From the NCBI GenBank assembly GCA_035564115.1, contig DATMTN010000026.1:1-12643 (forward strand): a stretch of DNA of 12,643 nucleotides. Reading direction: 5' to 3'. Below, in pieces: positions 7,191 to 12,138 of the stretch. Positions within the stretch are counted from its first letter, which is position 1, and each line of letters begins with the position of its first letter. The DNA is from JACMPA01 sp035564115 (GTDB taxonomy: Bacteria; Patescibacteriota; Saccharimonadia; Saccharimonadales; UBA4665). A model generated the notes under the pieces. That model did not search any database. It worked only from the letters and a program-made list of their open reading frames with translations, and was not told the DNA's origin. The position numbers were made by a program, and so were the translations under genes.

Positions 7191-7229
7191 CCGACAGCTA
7201 ACCTTGTGGTGGTTGTCGGTATATACCGA
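7191..7229 (-). other. Two overlapping, mutually exclusive hairpins just after mraZ
   Basis: CCGACA (7191-7196) pairs with TGTCGG (7214-7219), reinforced by ACC/GGT inside, with a 4-nt bulge. The perfect 14-bp palindrome TCGGTATATACCGA (7216-7229) uses the same TCGG bases. An RNA can therefore form one or the other, not both. The pair lies about 28-66 nt after the mraZ stop codon. The palindrome could instead be a protein-binding site in DNA. Confidence 0.45.
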
Positions 7230-7256
7230 ATTTTTAAAGTGCGCGCTCGCTGGCTG

Positions 7257-7616
7257 CTATTTGGCTTGAATGCGCCAGTATTTGCCAGCTCGTACGGCTA
7301 TAACATCGCGGGAGATGCCGGCGTAATCGAGCAGATGCTGCTCAATCATTAACCGTCCCTGCTTGTCGTCCATCGACCCTTCTGTCTTGCCCATTCGGAA
7401 CTGGACGTTCAGGTCTGCGGTCGCTTCGTCCAGGATGTTTCCCTTCAGTTGCGTTTCGACATCCTCATCCCAGACATTTTTTGGGTAGAGGTGCAGGTAT
7501 TGCTTGAAGCCCCGGGTGACGACTGCCCCGCTTGCAAATTCGGCTCGAAGTTCAGCTGGTATAGTCAGCCGTCGCTTCTCGTCAAGTTTGCGTTCGAAGT
7601 AGTCTACCGTTGCCAT
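7257..7616 (-). CDS. mraZ: MraZ, transcriptional regulator of the dcw operon
   Basis: MraZ is a ring-forming DNA-binding protein with two SpoVT/AbrB-like (swapped-hairpin) domains; it represses its own operon by binding direct repeats ahead of mraZ. The 119-aa protein shows both half-motifs: LDEKRRLTIPAELR (11-24) and DDKQGRLMIEQHL (83-95). It is shorter than the roughly 140-150 aa common in the family. The first motif has Arg where Gly is normal (DEKGR); the second keeps Gly-Arg. The start is fixed by the motif position: ATG at 7616, with AAAGGG directly touching the codon, too close for standard SD use, and an in-frame TAA eight codons upstream. Four GTGGG boxes lie 60-105 nt upstream, which supports the identification independently. 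It is the first gene of the dcw operon. Confidence 0.92.
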   Translation of the reverse strand: MATVDYFERKLDEKRRLTIPAELRAEFASGAVVTRGFKQYLHLYPKNVWDEDVETQLKGNILDEATADLNVQFRMGKTEGSMDDKQGRLMIEQHLLDYAGISRDVIAVRAGKYWRIQAK

Positions 7617-7675
7617 CCCTTTAATGTTCTCTAGTGGTTAATTGTTTGTTTTGATGAGTAGTCTGTTTTGGTCTA

Positions 7676-7721
7676 CCCACGATTACCCACTGCCAACAGT
7701 CTACTCCCCACTTCTACCCAC
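7676..7721 (-). promoter_or_regulatory. MraZ operator: four GTGGG boxes
   Basis: On the minus strand GTGGG occurs at 7721-7717, 7711-7707, 7690-7686 and 7680-7676. Within each pair the boxes are exactly 10 bp apart (5-bp spacers); the pairs are offset by 21 bp, about two helical turns. The outer boxes share the longer GTGGGTAGA. Known MraZ operators consist of TGGG-type direct repeats with 5-bp spacers, so this fits autoregulation of the operon. I could not pin down the -35/-10 of the mraZ promoter itself. Confidence 0.85.
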
Positions 7722-7739
7722 ATACAAGCATAGAAACAT

Positions 7740-7769
7740 AAAAAAAGTGGTGTTTGTTACACCACTTTT
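7740..7769 (-). terminator. Intrinsic terminator after the 174-aa gene
   Basis: On the minus strand AAAAGTGGTGT (7769-7759) pairs perfectly with ACACCACTTTT (7753-7743) around AACAA, an 11-bp stem ending in a run of seven T. It starts 21 nt after the stop of the 174-aa gene and separates that unit from the mraZ operator. The plus strand also has A-run/T-run symmetry, so it could be bidirectional. Confidence 0.88.
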
Positions 7770-7789
7770 CCACATAGTTACAGATGTGC

Positions 7790-8314
7790 TTACTGGTTTG
7801 GCTGACCCAAGCTGCTTTGGATGGCTGGATCTTGGTTTGTAATGTGTTGGGACTCGATCAGGATAGGACCCTGTTGGAGCGTACCATTACTGTCTTCCTG
7901 GGCCAGCACTTCATCATAGACTTCCGCGTGATCCTGGCTATCGCCAGGCGCCAGCTCATTTGCAATCGTAGTTGGGTTTTGGTTGGCACCAACCATAAAG
8001 GTGACGTACTTGCCTTCGGGCATTTCCTGCGGGTTAGCCTTTGCCTTATCTATCTGCACCTTGAGCTGTTCAACGTGCGTCGGCTGCTCAAGTGCATTCG
8101 CAGCAAGCGCACCGCCAGCTAGAATTGCGCCTGTTGCCGCAACACCAGCGACACCCTTCTTAACCTTTGGGCTGAGAGCATTCGTGGCATCAATCATTTC
8201 AGTGAATGCAGCGCGACCGAGGTGCTTTGCCTTCTGAAGGTCCGTTTTGAGTGTGCGGCGTTCCGCCTTCACAGCTGGGAGAACTTTAGTTAAATCTGAT
8301 TCATTGAGTGACAT
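7790..8314 (-). CDS. Unrecognised single-span membrane protein with a LysM-like C-terminal domain
   Basis: I do not recognise this 174-aa protein as a named family. The N-terminal 50 residues are charged and helical (AVKAERRTLKTDLQKAKHLG). A hydrophobic Gly/Ala-rich helix follows at about 54-73, then an outside or periplasmic-side segment. Residues 103-154 resemble LysM in pattern: a YVTFMVGANQNPTTIANEL start (V..G.N...IA..L), then VYDEVLAQ, then a LQQGPILIE end. This is similar to the LysM layout of a repeat opening, an Asn/Gln-turn and a closing strand, but is weak. If so, it would bind cell-wall glycan. A good SD (AAGGAAAGGAA) lies seven bases before the ATG. It follows the 91-aa gene after 14 bp, so the two form one transcript, ended by the terminator at 7740-7769. 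Adjacent to the dcw operon, it may serve the envelope. Confidence 0.75.
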   Translation of the reverse strand: MSLNESDLTKVLPAVKAERRTLKTDLQKAKHLGRAAFTEMIDATNALSPKVKKGVAGVAATGAILAGGALAANALEQPTHVEQLKVQIDKAKANPQEMPEGKYVTFMVGANQNPTTIANELAPGDSQDHAEVYDEVLAQEDSNGTLQQGPILIESQHITNQDPAIQSSLGQPNQ

Positions 8315-8328
8315 GGTTGTTCCTTTCC

Positions 8329-8604
8329 TTAGGCACCTGATGTGGCTGCAGCGCGCAAGCCATCGTCAAACTTTATCGGCATGCGTACCATTTCACTCTT
8401 TTCAGGAGTTTCGTTACGCGTGGCGATAAAGTTCGGGTTCACGACAACGTCCGCCTTGGCAACGCGCTTCATAGCTTCATGGTTTTCGACCAGCATGCTT
8501 AGCACAGTTGCGGCAGTGAGAACGACCGCGCCAACTTTTTCAAAGGTAGTGCGCTCGTGGACATCATAGTGATTTAGTTTTTTTATTTGTTTTTTGATAC
8601 TCAC
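8329..8604 (-). CDS. Small single-span membrane protein of unknown function, GTG start, likely leaderless
   Basis: This 91-aa protein starts with Lys-rich MSIKKQIKKLNHYDVHERTTF, has a single hydrophobic helix at about 23-39 (VGAVVLTAATVLSMLVE), and a polar C-terminal tail. I know no family for it. The start is GTG at 8604: an in-frame TAG lies four codons upstream, there is no ATG until residue 37, and no SD exists. A strong promoter (8611-8639) places transcription start exactly on this GTG. It is the first gene of a two-gene unit with the 174-aa LysM-like protein (14-bp gap), suggesting the two small membrane proteins work together. The protein-coding call is supported by the promoter, the helix and the tight spacing to the next gene. 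Confidence 0.72.
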   Translation of the reverse strand: MSIKKQIKKLNHYDVHERTTFEKVGAVVLTAATVLSMLVENHEAMKRVAKADVVVNPNFIATRNETPEKSEMVRMPIKFDDGLRAAATSGA

Positions 8605-8610
8605 ACTATC

Positions 8611-8639
8611 ATGCTAACACAGCTTATGCTTTTTGTCAA
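8611..8639 (-). promoter_or_regulatory. Strong sigma70-type promoter with zero-length leader
   Basis: On the minus strand a perfect TTGACA (8639-8634) is followed by 17 bp and TAGCAT (8616-8611), preceded by a TGT extension. Counting seven bases from the end of the -10 places +1 at 8604, the G of the GTG start codon. This implies a leaderless mRNA for the 91-aa gene. The spacer between this promoter and the helicase stop (8640-8705) holds no terminator I can see. Confidence 0.75.
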
Positions 8640-8705
8640 TATGATGCTGGTATTTATTTACATACTCACCCGAATATTGTTATATGCCTTGCGGTAGTTG
8701 GCTGC

Positions 8706-10238
8706 TTATGCTGAGGTATGCGTACCAATTAGCTCTAGAATTGCCGGACCATAGAGTTCGATCTTCTTCGGTCCCATGCCACTAATGGCGTGGAGTTTCT
8801 GAATCGTAGTCGGCTGGCGGCTGGCGAGCTCCTTCAGCGTCGTGTCATGCGCAATCATATAGGGTGCAGCCTGCTCTGCCCTTGCCTGTTCGAGGCGCCA
8901 GGCCCGTAGGCGCTGGAACAGTGTCTCATCGTAAGCAACTTCAGTCGGCTCGGCTTTGTCTGCTTCGGTCTCTTCGGGAGCATCTGGGGTAGCCTGGGCA
9001 AGCAAATGCGACGAGGCCTGGAGCAGACTGTCGAACTCGAAAATGTCTGGATGAAGTTGCAGGGCCATGCCATTTACACCCGACAGATAAATACCGCGCA
9101 AACTACGCACGCGGCTTAGGGCTACGTAGCCCATACCCGGCGTGAATGACTTACTGAGGTCGATTTCGGCGGCATCGAGGCTCATGCCCTGGCTCTTGTG
9201 GATGGTGATAGCCCAGGCCAGCCGTAGGGGCAGCTGACTGACTTCTGCCCGTTTGCGGTCGTCCTCGACGAGCGCCCAGCTGTGTGGCTCAACCCGAATA
9301 ATACGGTGATTGCCGTACAGCTCCACCAGGGGTGTGGTGCCATCAAAATCTTTCACCCGGCCGCGACTACCATTCACGAAACCACTCTGGAAGTTATTGG
9401 CTACAAACATGACTTCGGCACCAATCTTTAGTTCCAACACTTCTGGAGCCAAGACACTCTTGACCAGTTGTTCGACTTTGGCCGCCTGACCAGTCGTATT
9501 CATCTTGAACGTCTTAGTATCAGTATCAATAGCCTTTAGGTGACGTTGGTTGATGGTATCGACATCGATATTGTGGGCGTACAGCCGCGTGACGGCTTCA
9601 CCATCGGCTGGCTGCATACCCAGTCGCTCGCGAAGAGCCTCGGCATGTACATCTTCGAGCTGACCGGCGCGCATGGATTCCAGCAGCTGCAAGAGCGCAT
9701 CGCCCTGCTGACGGTGCTGCTCGGTGATATAGCAGATCTTTGGGTTCAGCTCGTGCCAGGCCGCCGAGGTGTGGGCAAAATCGACACGTTCACCACCGCG
9801 CGACACTGGGGGCAACTGGAATAAATCACCCACCAGGACAACCTGCAAGCCACCAAATGGCTCCTCGGACTCGCGTAAAATCTGGCAGGCTTCGTTGACC
9901 ATATCGAGTCGCGCACCATGTAGCATGGAAATTTCGTCTATTACCAGTACATCGGTTGCGTTATAACGCTTCTTTAATCGGTCATTAGCCTTCAGCCACT
10001 GCCTATCCCAATCGCGGAGAGAGTCACGAATACCCAGGCCCGACCATGAGTGAATCGTCGTGCCACCGATGTGGGTGGCAGCGATGCCCGTGCTGGCCGT
10101 GACCGCCACTGTTTTACCCTGCCGGGTGGCCCGCCGGATGAACTGGTTTAGTACGTAGGTTTTACCCGCACCAGGGGCACCAGTCAGAAAGACCGACTCC
10201 CCCGAAAGCATAACTTGTAGTGCCTGTGCTTGCCTCAT
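8706..10238 (-). CDS. Pif1-family superfamily 1B DNA helicase with C-terminal HRDC domain
   Basis: An ATP-driven 5'-to-3' helicase of the Pif1/RecD2 group, expected to unwind DNA in replication or repair. Walker A GAPGAGKT lies at 20-27, Walker B DEIS at 101-104, GDLFQLPPV at 137-145, EQHRQ at 163-167, HKSQGMSL (UvrD_C_2-type motif) at 337-344 and YVALSR at 361-366. All SF1 motifs are present. An Ala/Glu-rich linker (about 393-425) leads to an HRDC domain (about 426-507), recognised by the YDETLFQRLRAWR start and the ISGMGPKKIELYG helix-hairpin-like end. HRDC domains bind DNA in RecQ-type helicases. The 510-aa length fits a small bacterial Pif1 plus HRDC. ATG at 10238 has no SD; TATAAT lies nine bases upstream, so the transcript is probably leaderless or nearly so. 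It lies alone between the NYN gene and the small membrane pair. Confidence 0.92.
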   Translation of the reverse strand: MRQAQALQVMLSGESVFLTGAPGAGKTYVLNQFIRRATRQGKTVAVTASTGIAATHIGGTTIHSWSGLGIRDSLRDWDRQWLKANDRLKKRYNATDVLVIDEISMLHGARLDMVNEACQILRESEEPFGGLQVVLVGDLFQLPPVSRGGERVDFAHTSAAWHELNPKICYITEQHRQQGDALLQLLESMRAGQLEDVHAEALRERLGMQPADGEAVTRLYAHNIDVDTINQRHLKAIDTDTKTFKMNTTGQAAKVEQLVKSVLAPEVLELKIGAEVMFVANNFQSGFVNGSRGRVKDFDGTTPLVELYGNHRIIRVEPHSWALVEDDRKRAEVSQLPLRLAWAITIHKSQGMSLDAAEIDLSKSFTPGMGYVALSRVRSLRGIYLSGVNGMALQLHPDIFEFDSLLQASSHLLAQATPDAPEETEADKAEPTEVAYDETLFQRLRAWRLEQARAEQAAPYMIAHDTTLKELASRQPTTIQKLHAISGMGPKKIELYGPAILELIGTHTSA

Positions 10239-10247
10239 AGAGGACTA

Positions 10248-10253
10248 ATTATA
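10248..10253 (-). promoter_or_regulatory. TATAAT -10 box directly ahead of the Pif1-like gene
   Basis: The minus strand carries a perfect TATAAT, nine bases before the ATG at 10238. The predicted start of transcription is at about 10241, leaving a leader of 0-3 nt. The -35 region is poor (TTGTTT at 15-bp spacing) and lies within the 3' arm of the 10267-10294 hairpin, so an activator or repressor there is possible. Confidence 0.5.
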
Positions 10254-10339
10254 CCGTAGGAGCAGAGGAAACAAAGAGTTTACTCTCTGTTTCCGAGCAC
10301 CGTACGTTTCAACGACGAAATCGTTATACCGTAGGAGCA
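10249..10339. repeat. 16-bp direct repeat, two copies 75 bp apart
   Basis: TTATACCGTAGGAGCA occurs exactly at 10249-10264 and 10324-10339. On the minus strand each copy reads TGCTCCTACGGTATAA and carries a -10-like element (TATAAC, then TATAAT). The upstream copy abuts the NYN gene's stop codon, and the other overlaps the helicase -10. Between them are a hairpin and AACGA/TCGTT (10311-10325). The whole 10239-10339 gap has no gene. The repeat may be a duplicated promoter or operator, or a short tandem duplication. Confidence 0.6.
10267..10294 (-). terminator. 12-bp hairpin between the NYN and helicase genes
   Basis: On the minus strand GGAAACAGAGAG and CTCTTTGTTTCC pair over 12 bp, including one G-U wobble, around TAAA. 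The wobble exists only in the minus-strand RNA (plus RNA would have an A/C mismatch), which favours a role in minus-strand transcripts. The U-run after it is poor (TCTGCTCC), so termination would be weak. It may instead be an operator over the helicase -35 region. Confidence 0.45.
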
Positions 10340-10966
10340 TTACTTTGTAGCAGTCGGTTTCCTCTTGCGGTCGCGGTACTGCAGAGTGCGCTTGTAGTGA
10401 TCGAGTTGAACTATGTAATCTTGGTAGGCATTATAGAGCTGGCTGTAGTGGCCGCTCGGGGTCATGACGTGCAACAGGCGCTTCTTGGAGTGGAGGTATT
10501 CTACGAGTGAGAAAAAGTCGCCGTCACCGGAGACGATGATAGCCTTTTGATAATTCCCCAGCTCTTTCATGGTCCACAGCACCAAATCGGTATCGACATT
10601 GCCCTTCACGGGCGGCTTTTCCTCTGGCTTGCCATTGGCATCGAGCTTAGGCTCTTCCTTAACCCGGGTCATGTCATAGGTTTGCTTCAGCACCACCAAA
10701 AAACCAGCGTCATGCATCTGCTCGTATAAGGCCTCGTTCTCGGGAATGTAGCCGATGAACATAAAGGCTTTCTCAACGCCATATTCTTCGCTGAGCCAGG
10801 TGCGGAAGCGCGCCCAGTTCATCTTCCAGCCAAATTTCTGCGTACCAACGTTCAGGTTCTGGCTATCAATGAAAGCGTAGACGTGTTCAGGCCGGGATTT
10901 TGGATTGGATTTCGGATCTGTCTTTGGCACCAGTTTCGGTTTAGATTTCGCTTGCGGTTTGACCAT
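10340..10966 (-). CDS. NYN-domain protein (PIN-like nuclease, LabA/DUF88 type)
   Basis: NYN proteins share the PIN nuclease fold and are thought to be metal-dependent RNA nucleases. The 208-aa protein has a Lys/Pro-rich basic tail (1-27) followed by the NYN domain at about 29-190. The three acidic clusters are at AFIDSQNLN (Asp34), KGNVDTDLVLW (Asp125, Asp127) and VSGDGDF (Asp148, Asp150). All expected acidic residues are present, so an active enzyme is likely. The C-terminus (QYRDRKRKPTATK) is again basic, consistent with RNA binding. The substrate cannot be read from the sequence. The ATG at 10966 has no SD; an extended -10 (TGGTATGAT) ends exactly six bases before it, which predicts a leaderless mRNA. 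It is separated from the 159-aa gene upstream by only 35 bp. Confidence 0.9.
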   Translation of the reverse strand: MVKPQAKSKPKLVPKTDPKSNPKSRPEHVYAFIDSQNLNVGTQKFGWKMNWARFRTWLSEEYGVEKAFMFIGYIPENEALYEQMHDAGFLVVLKQTYDMTRVKEEPKLDANGKPEEKPPVKGNVDTDLVLWTMKELGNYQKAIIVSGDGDFFSLVEYLHSKKRLLHVMTPSGHYSQLYNAYQDYIVQLDHYKRTLQYRDRKRKPTATK

Positions 10967-10972
10967 AGCTAC

Positions 10973-10981
10973 ATCATACCA
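10973..10981 (-). promoter_or_regulatory. Extended -10 promoter placing +1 on the NYN gene's ATG
   Basis: On the minus strand TGGTATGAT is a five-of-six -10 with a TG extension. Six bases (GTAGCT) separate it from the ATG, so +1 falls on the A of the start codon. No good -35 is visible. With the missing SD, this suggests leaderless translation. Confidence 0.55.
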
Positions 10982-11001
10982 CTTGTCCCTCAGTGAGCAG
11001 T

Positions 11002-11481
11002 CTAAGCAATATCGAGCGTTACGCTCGCCTGTCGCAAGAGGTTGGTGAACATCTTAAGGGAATGATCATCAACTGGCTGAGTAGTCTCGGTTCGAAGGAC
11101 ACGCTGCTTTTTCTGTTCTACAAGCGCAAACATCCCGGGGAAGTCACCGCTCTCTTCAAGTGCGCGCTCGTCCGCCACATCATCAGTCCACATTCGAACA
11201 TCTGTATTACCGCCCGGCCGAAGTACATACCAGGTTCGCCCCCTGCTGCCAGTTGGAAGCGTGTGCGTGTGTTGGATAATCTCGGCTAAGCCCTGGCCGG
11301 GATCGCCCGGCTCCCGGAAAAACTTCAGCGTTTCATAATTTGGCAAATTTATAGCCGCGACGTCCGGATGCGCAGCGTAAAACTCTTCGGCGTGCAACGA
11401 CGCATACAACAGATAACTTTCTTCGGGCGCCACAAATGCACCCTGCACCACTTCGGTGCTTGAGTGTAGTTGATCACTCAT
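11002..11481 (-). CDS. Hypothetical 159-aa soluble protein
   Basis: I do not recognise this protein. It is acidic, with no signal peptide or membrane helix. Its middle (FREPGDPGQGLAEIIQHTHT at about 55-74, then RTWYVLRPGGNTDVRMWTDD at about 82-101) looks like a compact alternating strand and turn region with conserved-looking Arg, Trp and Gly. The C-terminus is helical (SLKMFTNLLRQASVTLDIA). The ATG at 11481 has a good SD, AAAGGAG, eight bases upstream, and a strong promoter lies about 50 nt upstream of that. This is therefore a well-marked gene even without homology. It lies between a VOC protein and the NYN gene, which has its own promoter candidate, so context gives no clear role. Confidence 0.8.
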   Translation of the reverse strand: MSDQLHSSTEVVQGAFVAPEESYLLYASLHAEEFYAAHPDVAAINLPNYETLKFFREPGDPGQGLAEIIQHTHTLPTGSRGRTWYVLRPGGNTDVRMWTDDVADERALEESGDFPGMFALVEQKKQRVLRTETTQPVDDHSLKMFTNLLRQASVTLDIA

Positions 11482-11539
11482 GATTTTTACTCCTTTACTT
11501 TTTGTATAGGATCGTCGCGTGAGGCGGTTCTATGATCTC

Positions 11540-11567
11540 GTTATACACCCGTTGTGAAAGTTGTCAA
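11540..11567 (-). promoter_or_regulatory. Sigma70-type promoter for the 159-aa gene
   Basis: On the minus strand TTGACA (11567-11562), a 16-bp spacer and TATAAC (11545-11540) form a near-consensus promoter. The start near 11533 leaves a leader of about 50 nt containing the AAAGGAG SD. A second -10-like TATACA lies about 30 bp further downstream. Confidence 0.75.
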
Positions 11568-11606
11568 GTGCACGGGCGGACGCTCGGGCTTCATCACCTC
11601 GATAAT

Positions 11607-11624
11607 TAGGGGCCTTACCCCCTA
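11607..11624 (-). terminator. Possible terminator hairpin after the VOC gene
   Basis: TAGGGG and CCCCTA form a perfect 6-bp GC-rich stem around a 6-nt loop about 50 nt after the VOC stop. No U-run follows on either strand, only ATTAT on the minus strand. Its place between the VOC gene and the next promoter favours a termination role, but the evidence is weak. Confidence 0.35.
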
Positions 11625-11673
11625 GTCACCAGTTCATGAGGTATACACAGCGCAGTGGCTTCAAACAGCTTAT

Positions 11674-12051
11674 TTAGCTGGCATGAATGCAGAGTATATT
11701 GCCGTCTGGGTCTTTGAACCACACTGCTCTCTCATTGCCCATAACATGGATGTCCTCACCCTCCATTTCGATGCCTGGGTTGTCGTAGTGTTCGAACACG
11801 ACACCCTTCTGTTTTAGGTCGGCAACGACTGCTGGTAGGTCGTCAACTTGCCAAGTTGCGGCCGTAGCTTGATTGGTGCCCGCGAACTGCGATGGATACA
11901 CCTGTAGTGCACTATCACCGGACTTATACACCACGGCATAGTCACTTTCCATAATCGTCTCGCTCAAACCCAGTACTTGCTCATAAAACTGTCGCCCAGC
12001 TGCCAAATCCTTTACGGCCAGCGTCGCACAGACATTCGCATCACCCAACAT
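11674..12051 (-). CDS. VOC-superfamily (glyoxalase/bleomycin-resistance fold) protein
   Basis: This 125-aa protein is one VOC domain of two beta-alpha-beta-beta-beta units. Recognisable parts are LAVKDLAAGRQFYEQVLGL (about 11-29), WQVDDLPAVVADLKQKGVVFE (about 67-87) and FKDPDGNILCIHAS at the end. Family members act as glyoxalases, ring-cleaving dioxygenases, epimerases or drug-binding proteins, and the substrate cannot be told here. The Glu that often follows DPDGN (as in DPDGNxxE) is Cys here, and the usual first-strand His is not obvious, so metal-dependent catalysis is uncertain. A binding role is possible. A strong SD (GGAGG) sits eight bases before the ATG at 12051. It lies 87 bp after the upstream membrane gene, with a hairpin between, and is followed by a possible terminator. 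Confidence 0.9.
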   Translation of the reverse strand: MLGDANVCATLAVKDLAAGRQFYEQVLGLSETIMESDYAVVYKSGDSALQVYPSQFAGTNQATAATWQVDDLPAVVADLKQKGVVFEHYDNPGIEMEGEDIHVMGNERAVWFKDPDGNILCIHAS

Positions 12052-12084
12052 ACCACTTTCCTCCGTTAGTTATGGCCGCAGTAT

Positions 12085-12107
12085 GCGCTTCCCTATCACG
12101 GGAGCGC
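12085..12107 (-). terminator. GC-rich hairpin between the membrane gene and the VOC gene
   Basis: On the minus strand GCGC-TCCC pairs with GGGA-a-GCGC around a 6-nt loop: eight pairs with one bulged base. It starts 31 nt after the membrane gene's stop. No U-run follows, so it may slow or trim transcripts rather than end them, or be structure ahead of the VOC SD. Confidence 0.35.
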
Positions 12108-12138
12108 AAGGAATATTGTTACTCATCCACTCCGTCAG

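Larger units (their letters stand above)
6852..7256 (-). other. 405-bp non-coding spacer between mraZ and rsmH with several hairpins
   Basis: No gene of credible length lies here on either strand. It would be transcribed as part of the dcw mRNA. On the minus strand it contains, in order: a pair of overlapping hairpins (7191-7229), AGAGG...CCTCT (around 7160-7181), GCTAG...CTAGC (around 7064-7087), TCGAAA/TTTCGA, an A/C tract at 6990-7020, an imperfect 10-bp hairpin (6918-6948) and AAGGA/TCCTT (around 6889-6905). A/T-rich single-stranded stretches separate them. I see none of the signature sequences of RNase P RNA, SRP RNA, tmRNA or 6S RNA. The only peptide frame behind the A/C tract is a 17-codon low-complexity Asn/Lys string. 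It may be a structured leader for rsmH, a processed small RNA, or a relaxed spacer. Confidence 0.6.

Noticed and set aside
6852..7256. RNase P RNA, SRP RNA, tmRNA or 6S RNA in the long spacer
   Set aside because: I looked for their best-known conserved stretches and found none; only unassigned hairpins remain.
5981..11170. The 10-mer TGCGCGCTCG found at 5981-5990, 7240-7249 and 11161-11170
   Set aside because: Two copies lie in ordinary coding sequence in different proteins and spacing is irregular; probably GC-rich chance similarity.
12070..12126. 18-codon minus-strand frame between the membrane gene and the VOC gene
   Set aside because: GGAG is only three bases from its ATG, the frame runs through a stable hairpin, and nothing else supports it.
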